Origin: Occallatibacter riparius
Lineage (GTDB): Bacteria; Acidobacteriota; Terriglobia; Terriglobales; Acidobacteriaceae
Length of the DNA: 64,000 bases
Reading direction: 5' to 3'
Assembly: GCF_025264625.1 (NCBI RefSeq)
Contig: NZ_CP093313.1
Span: 1,550,001 to 1,614,000, forward strand
The translations under genes were made by a program, and so were the position numbers. Positions 8,262 to 16,492 of the stretch are shown piece after piece; positions within the stretch are counted from its first letter, which is position 1, and the number at the start of each line of letters is the position of its first letter. The notes beneath the pieces were generated by a model. It was not told where the DNA came from, did no database searches, and saw nothing but the letters and a program-made list of their open reading frames with translations.

Positions 8262-10997
8262 TTACTTAGCGTGGATAATCTCGAGCAGTTCATCGTAGGT
8301 CTTGTCCCGGTATGGTTCCAGTCCTTCGATGACTTCTTTGGCGGACGCCTGGAAGTCTGGACTGGCAGCCGCCGCGGTTGTCCGAATGATGTCTATCGCC
8401 AGGGGGAGATATTTACCTGCTGCAAACTCGGGTGTCCCCCTGTACATGCGAAGAATGTCATCGGATACAAGCCGCACATTGGTGTTGTAGCGAAGAATCC
8501 GCTCGGCCTCTTCGCGATGCGAATAGTAGTGGAACAGAAGCGCATCGCCCTTCGGAGTATTCATCAAATCGGAGAGTACCGCGGGGACGGTGTGCACAGC
8601 CGGATGTATGCCGGATGGGACAGCCGCCATGGCAGTCATGTGGCCGGTAGCCGTTACCATCGAAGACGAAGCACCCATTGCATCGTTGCCGGTGACCACT
8701 GCGCAAGCTTCCTGAAGACCATCCCAGATTTCGCCGGCTAGCTTGTATGCGTCTTCGAAGAGGATGCCCAGTTGCTGCGCCACCAGACCGGCGACGTAGG
8801 AAACCAGGTCGACAATGCCCTCGATGATCTGCAGCAGGAGCTTGGTCAGAAGCTCGGCGCTTTGCAGAATGAAATCGAGCACGAGCTTGGCATTGTTTGC
8901 CAGCCAATTAACGATGAATGATCCAAAGTCGCTTAGCGCATTCGTCACCTGGTTAACATCGAGCGAAACCGTAAGGTCGAAGTCGATTCCCACGAAGCTG
9001 AAATGCAGGTCGAAGTGGAAATACGGAGCCGACGTCGGCATGTACTGATCCTGGCAGATCGGCGACGATGGAACGATGGTGCCGAGGCCGAGGCAGACAG
9101 AGAGTTTTGGAGTCGGAATGGTGAACTGTGGGATAACACCCCAGGGTCCCAGTGTGATATCCGGCGGCGAGAAGTCCGCGTCGAGCGAGCCGGCAAAGCC
9201 GCCCGAACTGGGCTGGAAGAGGACGTGTATCTGCTCGGAGAAAATGCCGCCTGCGCCAAGGTCCATGTCGAACTCGAAGACATCCTTGGTGGCGAGAGCA
9301 ACGATTGAGACGCCAACCAAGCCGAGGAGAGTCACCTTTGCGTTGATGGCGAAGTATGCGCCCGGCTGCGAGGCGATGGAGTTGCAGTATCCACTGCCGC
9401 TGGTATCAATGCAGGCCGAGGCTCCGGAAGTTCCATCCGCGCTTGAGATTGTGAGCCACGTGATGCCGCCGCCGCTGATGACAATGGGCCCGCCGTTATA
9501 GCTGATGATGCCCATGGCTTGGACGGCGGTTGTCGGACTGGTGATGAGATTAAATCCAAAGTCCAGCGTGTAGCCGAAGAAAGAAATCTCACCGGAACAC
9601 CCGATGCCCGGATTGTATGTTTTCCCGAGAATCTTGACGGTATTGGCAATCGCCCAGAATTGAAGGTCCTTGAACGTGATGTCTTTGAGCAGCGGGAAGC
9701 TGTTAAAGTCCAGGACCGGCAGGAAGTCAGTGATGAGTTGTCCCAGGGTAACTGACTGGTCCTTCTGCTCGGCTGAGAGTTCTGCCGCAACGTAATCCGG
9801 CACCTCGAAATCCAGGAATCCCGCTCCGGCGGTGAGCAGGACCGGGTTCGTCTGCCCGGTGCCTATCTCGATGGTCCCAGCCATTGCAATCCCGATGCCC
9901 TCTTCATTCAGGGTGAAAGCAAAAGCAACGGTCTGGATGGTTAGGTTCGGTATTCCGAAGGGATGAAGCCAGCCGCCTTCGGCTGTGAGCTGGAGGGAAA
10001 GCTCGAGACTGGGCGTTGTTCCATAGATAAAGGTACCTGCCCCGGTGATAACGAAGCTTTCCTTGCTCGAAATGTTGACCGTACATGTCACGCTGAGCGA
10101 AATCGATCCGGAATCGGCAGAGGTCGATTGCCACTCGAGCGAGAAGTCATTGAACGCGAACGCGTTGGTCGAAGCACCCTCAGACAGGTCCGCTTTGACG
10201 CTGGCCTTGGACAGTCCGCCGTCCTTGGGGACGATAGCCGTAAGTTCGAGCTTCGTGTCGGGTAGGAAGTCCTTGATCGGCGATAGTGCGCCGTCCAATT
10301 CGAGCAGTCCGATTACGGTCAGGCCGGCGGAAACTTCCTCTGGCGGGAAAGGGAAGCCCGAGAAGGCGCTAAGATCAGTGGCATCGACGCTTGCGAAGAA
10401 GGCGCCAAACTCACCGGAAATCGTAAGGCCGCTAAGAACCGGAAAATCGGAGAACGGAGTCCACGACCCCGTAACCATGAACCCGCCGACAAAGCCGAGC
10501 GTCGCACCGTCGTAGCTGACTTCAAGCAGGCCGGTGCCGAGAGGGTTGTTTTCAAAGCTGATCGTCGGGGTGACGACCATGTCGATGGTTGTGGCGCCCG
10601 GATCAACATCGAGTTTGAGACCGCCACCGGTGAGCGCGAGCTGGTTGAACGGGAAGAAATTCAGTTGGGACGGCCATGCATCTGAGAGCAGGACCGTCGA
10701 TTGAAGCGTCCCGGTAAAGTTCAGCGTCACATCGTTTTCGGTCGCAGTGAAGACGGCAACCACTTTGACTGACTGCACCAACGGGGCCTTGGATCCCTCG
10801 CCCGAGATCGTGGCCACTGCAGAGTCGCCGGTAAGACTGAAATTCGCCCCGTTGACATTAATCCCGCCGCTAAAGAGCTGCGTGACCGCATTCCCAATCG
10901 CTGGTCCGAAGACAGAGGAAATGTCCGGAGTGATACTGATCGATTTGCCATCACTGGCCAGGTACTTCTTGACTATCGCGAGGACATCCACAGCCAT
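8262..10997 (-). CDS. Large unrecognised beta-repeat protein with helical C-terminal region
   Basis: A 911-residue protein with no family I can name. Residues 1 to about 670 consist of alternating amphipathic strands with recurring Gly/Thr/Asp turns (for example TVIGLLELDGALSPIKDFLP), which looks like an elongated repetitive beta structure. Residues 680-765 are strongly helical and hydrophobic (LVLDFILQSAELLTKLLLQ and onwards), possibly a membrane- or lipid-binding bundle. The last 100 residues are a separate helical domain. It lacks a Sec signal peptide and catalytic signatures. AGGAGG stands eight bases before the ATG. It is second in a four-gene operon. The amphipathic character would suit binding of a hydrophobic product made by the neighbouring lipid/isoprenoid genes, which is inference. 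Confidence 0.82.
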   Translation of the reverse strand: MAVDVLAIVKKYLASDGKSISITPDISSVFGPAIGNAVTQLFSGGINVNGANFSLTGDSAVATISGEGSKAPLVQSVKVVAVFTATENDVTLNFTGTLQSTVLLSDAWPSQLNFFPFNQLALTGGGLKLDVDPGATTIDMVVTPTISFENNPLGTGLLEVSYDGATLGFVGGFMVTGSWTPFSDFPVLSGLTISGEFGAFFASVDATDLSAFSGFPFPPEEVSAGLTVIGLLELDGALSPIKDFLPDTKLELTAIVPKDGGLSKASVKADLSEGASTNAFAFNDFSLEWQSTSADSGSISLSVTCTVNISSKESFVITGAGTFIYGTTPSLELSLQLTAEGGWLHPFGIPNLTIQTVAFAFTLNEEGIGIAMAGTIEIGTGQTNPVLLTAGAGFLDFEVPDYVAAELSAEQKDQSVTLGQLITDFLPVLDFNSFPLLKDITFKDLQFWAIANTVKILGKTYNPGIGCSGEISFFGYTLDFGFNLITSPTTAVQAMGIISYNGGPIVISGGGITWLTISSADGTSGASACIDTSGSGYCNSIASQPGAYFAINAKVTLLGLVGVSIVALATKDVFEFDMDLGAGGIFSEQIHVLFQPSSGGFAGSLDADFSPPDITLGPWGVIPQFTIPTPKLSVCLGLGTIVPSSPICQDQYMPTSAPYFHFDLHFSFVGIDFDLTVSLDVNQVTNALSDFGSFIVNWLANNAKLVLDFILQSAELLTKLLLQIIEGIVDLVSYVAGLVAQQLGILFEDAYKLAGEIWDGLQEACAVVTGNDAMGASSSMVTATGHMTAMAAVPSGIHPAVHTVPAVLSDLMNTPKGDALLFHYYSHREEAERILRYNTNVRLVSDDILRMYRGTPEFAAGKYLPLAIDIIRTTAAAASPDFQASAKEVIEGLEPYRDKTYDELLEIIHAK

Positions 10998-11037
10998 CGA
11001 AACGCCTCCTGCACTGCTCCGGGATAAGCGAAAGAGC

Positions 11038-12363
11038 CTAAACCTTCTTTGTACCGGCGTGCTCAGCCAGCGCCAGAGTCATGAGCCTGCTCATCAAAGT
11101 CAGCAGCCCCGAAGATTGGACAGTAGAGGCTACGCGCTTGCCCAGGAACGACTTCAGGAAGCGAGCCTTGTCGACCGCCGCAGTGAGTTCACCATGAAGC
11201 TTGCCCGGAAATGCGCCTAGCCGAACGGACACTTCGGGGAAAGTGCATTGCGCGGACGTAAACGTCACGGTGTGCGCGGATCCATCCGCCGACCGTGTAA
11301 CCTTTCCGTGCAACGTGAGGGATGGCACTGCAAAGTAGGAGTTGAACTGTCCGTCGATCGGCGCCCCGGTCTCTTCCTTCAAAAGGATGCCGCGGGCCAT
11401 ATCATCCTTTGCCTTCTCAATTTCCTGGACATGGTCAGCAAGTTCGTTACGGAGCTGGGTCCGCCACAAGGGCTCAGCATGAACGAACTTAGCTGCGGAC
11501 AAGGCCGAAGCCTGAGGAGGGGGCGACGTCTTAACAATATTCATGACGCTGTCGACAGTCTGCGAGTCCTGGGCAGGCCCCTTGGTCACGCCATCAAACT
11601 GAGTTGCCGCTGTGGCAGCCTCCACGTCGGTCACTGCGGCAACCAGAAACATCTGCATCGTGAGAGCGTGGCGGTTATACGCCGACGCTCCGCCGCCGCT
11701 GTTTACTGATACGCTCCCAGTATTTCCGGGCGTAGCTGCCGTGTGGGTCTGCTGTGCGTAATAGGAGGTTGTCTGACCATCGGTTGGGTAAGAAGCCCAG
11801 CGCTGAGCGAACTTAGGATTGTCGAACGCGTCGCTATAGGCGCTGTTATGGCGATAGTACGTGTTGAGCATCAAGTTGCCATTCGGCCCCGTGTCTGTAG
11901 CTAGCTGGTCTTGGTAACTCTTCGCGAGAGAAAGCGAATCGTTCGGGTCGGCAGCAGCAGCAAGCGGGCTGCCGCTCTTCATTTGCTTGCTCGCAACCTT
12001 GAGAGCCGATCCCGTCGCACGGGTACGGCGAGCCTCGTAATTCCCCGCGTACTTTAGCTCGTGAAACTTGACAGTGGCAGTAATATCGCCCGTGGCCGCA
12101 TTGTGAGTGAAGCTGACAGGATGGATCGTGTCCAACTGCGAGACGGCTGCACCCTTTAGATTCAGGGTTACAGCGCCCCATGGCTCGCTATTTAAAACCA
12201 CAACTGGACCTGTGTCCGGCAAAGTAAGTTTGCTCGGAGGACGTAGCCAGGCTAGGCCGATGCGGCGCCGGCCCTTGAGTGCGCGCTTCAACTCATATGT
12301 CCCGTAGGGTTTCCAAAGCTCGTGCCACGACGCATCTACTGCAGAACCGTTATGTTCAGACAT
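11038..12363 (-). CDS. Unrecognised protein, first gene of four-gene operon
   Basis: A 441-residue protein without a motif I recognise. The N-terminal 140 residues look like short beta segments. The centre (about 150-260) is Ser/Thr/Asn/Gly-rich, with a stretch like GNTGSVSVNSGGGASAYN. Residues 330-400 return to beta character and the end is an Ala/Leu-rich helix. No signal peptide is visible. It heads the operon and is followed after 40 bases by the 911-residue protein. It shares the low-complexity, beta-rich style of its two partners, which suggests that the three form one assembly. The promoter should lie in the 316-bp gap shared with the divergent polyprenyl synthase gene. Confidence 0.8.
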   Translation of the reverse strand: MSEHNGSAVDASWHELWKPYGTYELKRALKGRRRIGLAWLRPPSKLTLPDTGPVVVLNSEPWGAVTLNLKGAAVSQLDTIHPVSFTHNAATGDITATVKFHELKYAGNYEARRTRATGSALKVASKQMKSGSPLAAAADPNDSLSLAKSYQDQLATDTGPNGNLMLNTYYRHNSAYSDAFDNPKFAQRWASYPTDGQTTSYYAQQTHTAATPGNTGSVSVNSGGGASAYNRHALTMQMFLVAAVTDVEAATAATQFDGVTKGPAQDSQTVDSVMNIVKTSPPPQASALSAAKFVHAEPLWRTQLRNELADHVQEIEKAKDDMARGILLKEETGAPIDGQFNSYFAVPSLTLHGKVTRSADGSAHTVTFTSAQCTFPEVSVRLGAFPGKLHGELTAAVDKARFLKSFLGKRVASTVQSSGLLTLMSRLMTLALAEHAGTKKV

Positions 12364-12679
12364 AGCACCCTTCGACGGAGCGCGGTACCGCGCTCTCGGC
12401 TGGAAATCGAATAGCTGGGCAAGGCTTTTGACGAGCCGCTGTGGGCAGAAGCGGTCTAGTTAGTTGTCTGATGGAAATTCAGAGCAGTCGGGGATGGTTT
12501 TGTTCAGCGCCCGAATCATAGCACGGCTTCCACCTGAGATTGCAAATGGAAAAAGTGATTTTCACGTTTCTTTGTTATCCAGGAGAGACGTTGACTTTGC
12601 CGGGGCGGGAACGACACACTAAGTTCGTCCCCATGCAATCTCACAAAACTCATCCTCCTGCGCTAAAGGTCGTCTCCCT
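12364..12679. other. Divergent intergenic region, 316 bp
   Basis: It separates the unknown four-gene operon (minus strand) from the polyprenyl synthase gene (plus strand) and must hold both promoters. It is more AT-rich than the flanks around 12530-12590. A TTGACT at about 12591 could be a -35 element for the plus strand, but I find no good -10. An ATG at 12633 opens only 16 codons in another frame. No repeat or RNA is visible. Confidence 0.5.
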
Positions 12680-13696
12680 TTGAAAGATCCGATAAGTCGT
12701 GCCAGAGAGCTGATCCATGCCGACGTCATTCGTTTTCAAAACACTTTAGAGGAAACTCTCAAGCCGCAAGCCGATTACCTGACCGAGACCGAGTACGAGA
12801 CGTATCGCCGCGGCAAAAAGCTACGCCCCATCATGCTTATGCTGGCGGCGAGAATGGTCCTGCCCGAAGGAGAGACAGATCTGCCCCAGAAAGTCATCCA
12901 GGCTGCTGTCTCGCTGGAGATGCTGCACGTAGCAACGCTCATCCACGATGACATCGTCGACTTTGCTCCCACGCGGCGCGGTCTGAAGACTGTGTACTCC
13001 GAACGGGGTACCGAAATGGCAGTCCTTGTCGGCGACATGCAGTTCATCCAGGCGATTCGATGCTTCGTTGAAGGCATCAACGTGCAGCAGGATATGTACC
13101 TGGTGAAGATGGTCCTGGATGTGGGCTTCGACATTTGCCGTGGCGAGATGGATGAAATCATGACAGATGCCCATTCCGACCCCGTGCATTTGCGCGAGCG
13201 CTACTACCGCACCATCGACCGAAAAACGGCAACACTCTTCGCGCTCGCCTGCGAATCTGGCTGCATGTTGGCGGGGGGCACCAGGCGCCAGGCCTTTTAT
13301 CTGAGCCGGTACGGAAGGCGCTTTGGGATGGCCTTTCAGATCATGGACGATATCTTCGACCTCGTTCGCCCCGAACATCTCGCTGGCAAATCCCCCGGAA
13401 TCGATATCGAACAGGGCCGGCTTTCGCTGCCGATCCTCTACGCGCTCGAAGAAGCTGGTGAAGATGACATGCTGCGGAAGATCCTCAGGAAAGAACCGCA
13501 CACGGCCGAAGATCTGTCCCAAGCGATTGAGAGTGTCGGTCTTTCCTCGGCGACCATGAAGGCCTACTCGCAGGCACGGCAGTGTGCACTTGAGGCGGTG
13601 GACTTTCTTATGGAGTTCCCTGTCTCTGTTTACAGAGATGCCCTGCAGGAGATTGCGAGTTACGTTGTAGATCGCGATTTCATGGAGCCGGACTGA
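12680..13696 (+). CDS. Trans-polyprenyl diphosphate synthase (octaprenyl/heptaprenyl type)
   Basis: A 338-residue class I isoprenyl diphosphate synthase. The first Asp-rich motif is LIHDDIVDFAPTRRG (DDxxD followed by RRG), the second is FQIMDDIFDL, and the C-terminal GIDIEQGRLSLPILYAL corresponds to the KSPGxDxxxGxxTLP region. It condenses isopentenyl diphosphate onto an allylic diphosphate using Mg2+. The start is TTG at 12680, preceded by AAAGG. It could be the housekeeping quinone side-chain synthase, but it lies against a second, unusual isoprenoid-synthase gene whose 3' end it overlaps by 17 bases. It may therefore supply that enzyme. Chain length cannot be read with confidence. Confidence 0.92.
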   Translation: MKDPISRARELIHADVIRFQNTLEETLKPQADYLTETEYETYRRGKKLRPIMLMLAARMVLPEGETDLPQKVIQAAVSLEMLHVATLIHDDIVDFAPTRRGLKTVYSERGTEMAVLVGDMQFIQAIRCFVEGINVQQDMYLVKMVLDVGFDICRGEMDEIMTDAHSDPVHLRERYYRTIDRKTATLFALACESGCMLAGGTRRQAFYLSRYGRRFGMAFQIMDDIFDLVRPEHLAGKSPGIDIEQGRLSLPILYALEEAGEDDMLRKILRKEPHTAEDLSQAIESVGLSSATMKAYSQARQCALEAVDFLMEFPVSVYRDALQEIASYVVDRDFMEPD

Positions 13697-15563
13697 GTTC
13701 GCTTGCGCCTTTGCGGCGGGCCAGAATGGCTAATTCGCCCGATTCGTCGCCTCCAAGCGATCGGAACATTCGCATCCACCGTTCCACCCCCGGTCCCGTC
13801 AAAGTCGGAGATGGGATCCGCGCGACGAACTCCAGCCCGCAGCCCTCGATGAGATGGCGAAGCGAACGCTCGTTGAAGAATTGCGGATGCAGAATGGGGT
13901 GCACCGCATCCCAAAGCCGCCCGAAGATCCTGAACTGCAGCGCCTCGCTGTCCGGTACTGCTACGTACAGGAACGCACCCGGTTGTAGCGCCTCCGCAAC
14001 TGCGGATATAGATACGGCCGGCTCCGCGAGATGCTCAAGTACATGGCTCATCACAATGTGATCGAAGCTTCCCCAAGGAAGACGGCGCGCCGGCAATCGG
14101 AGTTGCTGCACATGATCTCCAAACACCGGGCGAAGAGAGGCGCAATTGTTTTCATCGCTATCGATGCCGTGCACCTGAAAGCCATACGCGCGGGCAGCAA
14201 GCATAAGGTGTCCGCGGCCGTGGCCGATATCGAGCAGCCGCCGTCCGATACTCCTGGCGCTGAGCAGCCGGCAGATGTGGTCGACGTAGATGCTCTGGGA
14301 CTCAAGAAAGGGATCGGGAGCCTCGCCGGATTGTTCCTGATTCATTTGCTGGATGATGTCATCGCGCAGACGCGGGCTGACAAATATGTGAGTGCAACCG
14401 CTACACCGGTTGTACTGGAAGCCCTGTTTGCGAAAGATTGCGGCTGAAGCATTGAGATGGCAGACAGGACAGCTAGTGGTTTCGATCGCGTCAATGCCGT
14501 ATCGCTGGACAAATTCGTCCACAGTGGCGTGCCACGCCAGGCCACCCCGATGAACCCCCACCGCCAGATGCTCCGGCTGTTCTGGACCGAAAACGCCGAG
14601 CTTTTCCATCTCGCTTCGTGAGTGGCCGAGAAGTTTGAGGGCTGCCAACTTCTCCAACTCGGACAACTGACGCGCTTCGCCATACAACTGCAGAAGGTCC
14701 GCAGTCACTGAAGCAGCAACACTGGGAAGCACACGTGCAAGCGACCGCCCGGAATCCGCTTGGGACCGGAAAACTGAAACGATGTTGGGGCGGCCTTGTG
14801 ACTCGTCGCGAGCCGCATCCTCCAGATCATTCAACTTTTGAGCTAGCGCGTAATAGCCGCAGAGTAATTGGTACAGTTTTGACGAACGCTTTGGATCCAA
14901 CGCGTCGTACAGGATGCGCCAGTAATCGACGTTCTTAAGCTCAATGAGGTGCTCGTAGAATTCCTCGGACCAGTGTTGAGGTTCGCTGCAGTCCATCAGA
15001 ATTCCGGTCACCAGACGACGAAGCGAAGTGATGACCTGTCTCATCACATCGTCCGCTCCACGTGGCAATTGCTCCAGGCCCTCCAGGGTAAGAAGCAACG
15101 CAAGGAGCACGGTGAGCGCTTCACTCTCCGCTCCTGTACCTCGCCGCTGGGCGAGCGAGCCCAGCAGAGTGACCCTGCGCCCCCGATAAAGATGATGGCG
15201 GTCAAGAAAATCGTCAAGAACACGGCCCGCAAAATAGACGAGGGCACAGGGACCAATGCGTTGTGAAACTAACTCCGGATTTGCCTCAATGGCGATGGCA
15301 AAAATCGGTATGTCACCGAGGGCCCACTGCATCCACTCGACATAGTCCGCGGTCAACTCAGCTAGGAGCTGACAAAGTGCGTTGCCGCGCGAGGTGCGGG
15401 AGACATTAGCCTGAAATTGTTCGATAGAGCGATGAAATGAATCCTGCACCACCGATTGCCACAACCGAAGCGCGGCAACATGGTCGTGATCGAGTTGCGC
15501 TGCCGCGTCTGCGGCGTCAAGCCGGAGGGCGTCGATTCCCTGGAACTGCTCGGCCGTCAACAT
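13680..15563 (-). CDS. Class 1 isoprenoid-synthase domain fused to zinc-ribbon SAM methyltransferase
   Basis: A 627-residue two-part protein. The N-terminal helical half carries VLDDFLD (residues 117-121) and LNDLEDAARDESQGRPN (NDLED at 245-249), the pair of acidic motifs of class I isoprenoid synthases that bind Mg-diphosphate. After a linker there is a Cys4 zinc ribbon (C365, C368, C387, C390). It is followed by a class I methyltransferase with motif I LLDIGHGRG near 443-451 and MSHVLEHLAEP downstream. A prenyl transfer or cyclisation linked to methylation is inferred. The ATG at 15563 is chosen because GGGAGG lies eight bases upstream; it overlaps the preceding stop. It is last in the operon 18957-13680. 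The fusion itself is the odd feature. Confidence 0.85.
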   Translation of the reverse strand: MLTAEQFQGIDALRLDAADAAAQLDHDHVAALRLWQSVVQDSFHRSIEQFQANVSRTSRGNALCQLLAELTADYVEWMQWALGDIPIFAIAIEANPELVSQRIGPCALVYFAGRVLDDFLDRHHLYRGRRVTLLGSLAQRRGTGAESEALTVLLALLLTLEGLEQLPRGADDVMRQVITSLRRLVTGILMDCSEPQHWSEEFYEHLIELKNVDYWRILYDALDPKRSSKLYQLLCGYYALAQKLNDLEDAARDESQGRPNIVSVFRSQADSGRSLARVLPSVAASVTADLLQLYGEARQLSELEKLAALKLLGHSRSEMEKLGVFGPEQPEHLAVGVHRGGLAWHATVDEFVQRYGIDAIETTSCPVCHLNASAAIFRKQGFQYNRCSGCTHIFVSPRLRDDIIQQMNQEQSGEAPDPFLESQSIYVDHICRLLSARSIGRRLLDIGHGRGHLMLAARAYGFQVHGIDSDENNCASLRPVFGDHVQQLRLPARRLPWGSFDHIVMSHVLEHLAEPAVSISAVAEALQPGAFLYVAVPDSEALQFRIFGRLWDAVHPILHPQFFNERSLRHLIEGCGLEFVARIPSPTLTGPGVERWMRMFRSLGGDESGELAILARRKGASELSPAP

Positions 15564-16492
15564 GAAAATGCGCCTCCCTCGAGGCTCTTGGCGATGGCAC
15601 TTACCAGAAGCACAACGTTGAACGAAGGACAACAGACATCGTCATGGAATGGCTCTAACTTCCATTCCCAGGGAGCGATCGGATCGAGAAGCAGTGGTGC
15701 GAAGAGGTCTTCGATTTCTTCACCACGGTAGTGCAGCGTGAGGAGTGTCTGGAGAGCAAGTGTTCGATCCAGCGGAGCGCAAGCCCAAGGTTCGGCAACC
15801 AGCTTCAGCACCTCCGCGATGAGGGCCTGGCGGACCTCCGCAGAGGCCGGACTGGCTATATGCTCATGGCAGAGCGAGAGCATCCAGCAGGCCGCAAGTC
15901 GTGCCACTGTTGGTTGTCCGCTTCGGTTCAGGATCTGCTGTACACGGTCTAGGACATCGATTCCTGAACATGCCCACAAATAGCAGACAGCGGCTTCGGA
16001 TACCGGACCCGAACCAGGCAGTGCGTCAAGATGTGCCGCCATCGCCCGGGCAGCGTCGATACGCGCTCCTCGATCATCGAAGAGAGCGGCCGTGGCAAAT
16101 GCTGTTGTTACTGAGTCGGTGGGACTGTCCCCCTCTCTTCCGTAAAGGCGCCATGTACCGTCGCTCGCCTGTTGCGAAACAATGTAGTTCCTGAGTCGCC
16201 AGCGCATTGTCAAAACAGTAGCCGTAAGATACTTGCGCTCGCCTGCCGGGATAGCGTCGTAAAGCTGCCGTGAGAAACCGCTCGTCTGCGGAGCCGCGCA
16301 TCCCAGCAATTCCATTGCAAGAACGGAATACAAGGGGCACGGCCAGCACTGGCCTATTTCTTGAACTCTCTTGTACGCTGCAAGCTCCCCCGTGGGCAGC
16401 TGTTGGCTCGCAATCCAGCGCAATGCTGAGACCACAAGTCGGCTGGCATATAGGCGCACGCCGGTCGGAGCGATCAAGGCAGATCGAGTCAT
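15557..16492 (-). CDS. Squalene-cyclase/prenyltransferase-like alpha-barrel protein
   Basis: A 311-residue, mostly helical protein resembling half of a terpene-cyclase alpha/alpha barrel. QQASDGTWRLYG (residues 107-118) fits the QW repeat QxxxGxW, with a weaker one at QQLPTGELAAY (30-40). The segment TDSVTTAFATAAL aligns with the class II catalytic DxDDTA region, but the acid motif reads DSVT (126-129), so a proton-donating Asp is missing. It is therefore a degenerate cyclase, a non-catalytic barrel, or a protein with another role. It overlaps the GT9-like gene by four bases and the isoprenoid-synthase fusion by seven, and so is translationally coupled to both. Association with a terpenoid pathway is strongly suggested by context. 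Confidence 0.68.
   Translation of the reverse strand: MTRSALIAPTGVRLYASRLVVSALRWIASQQLPTGELAAYKRVQEIGQCWPCPLYSVLAMELLGCAAPQTSGFSRQLYDAIPAGERKYLTATVLTMRWRLRNYIVSQQASDGTWRLYGREGDSPTDSVTTAFATAALFDDRGARIDAARAMAAHLDALPGSGPVSEAAVCYLWACSGIDVLDRVQQILNRSGQPTVARLAACWMLSLCHEHIASPASAEVRQALIAEVLKLVAEPWACAPLDRTLALQTLLTLHYRGEEIEDLFAPLLLDPIAPWEWKLEPFHDDVCCPSFNVVLLVSAIAKSLEGGAFSC

Noticed and set aside
12600-12650. ECF-type promoter (GGGAAC ... CGTC)
   Set aside because: The spacing is about 13 bases, too short for a usual ECF promoter.
12821-13522. Open frame of 233 codons antisense to the polyprenyl synthase
   Set aside because: Covers the Asp-rich motifs of a certain gene on the other strand; no protein features of its own.
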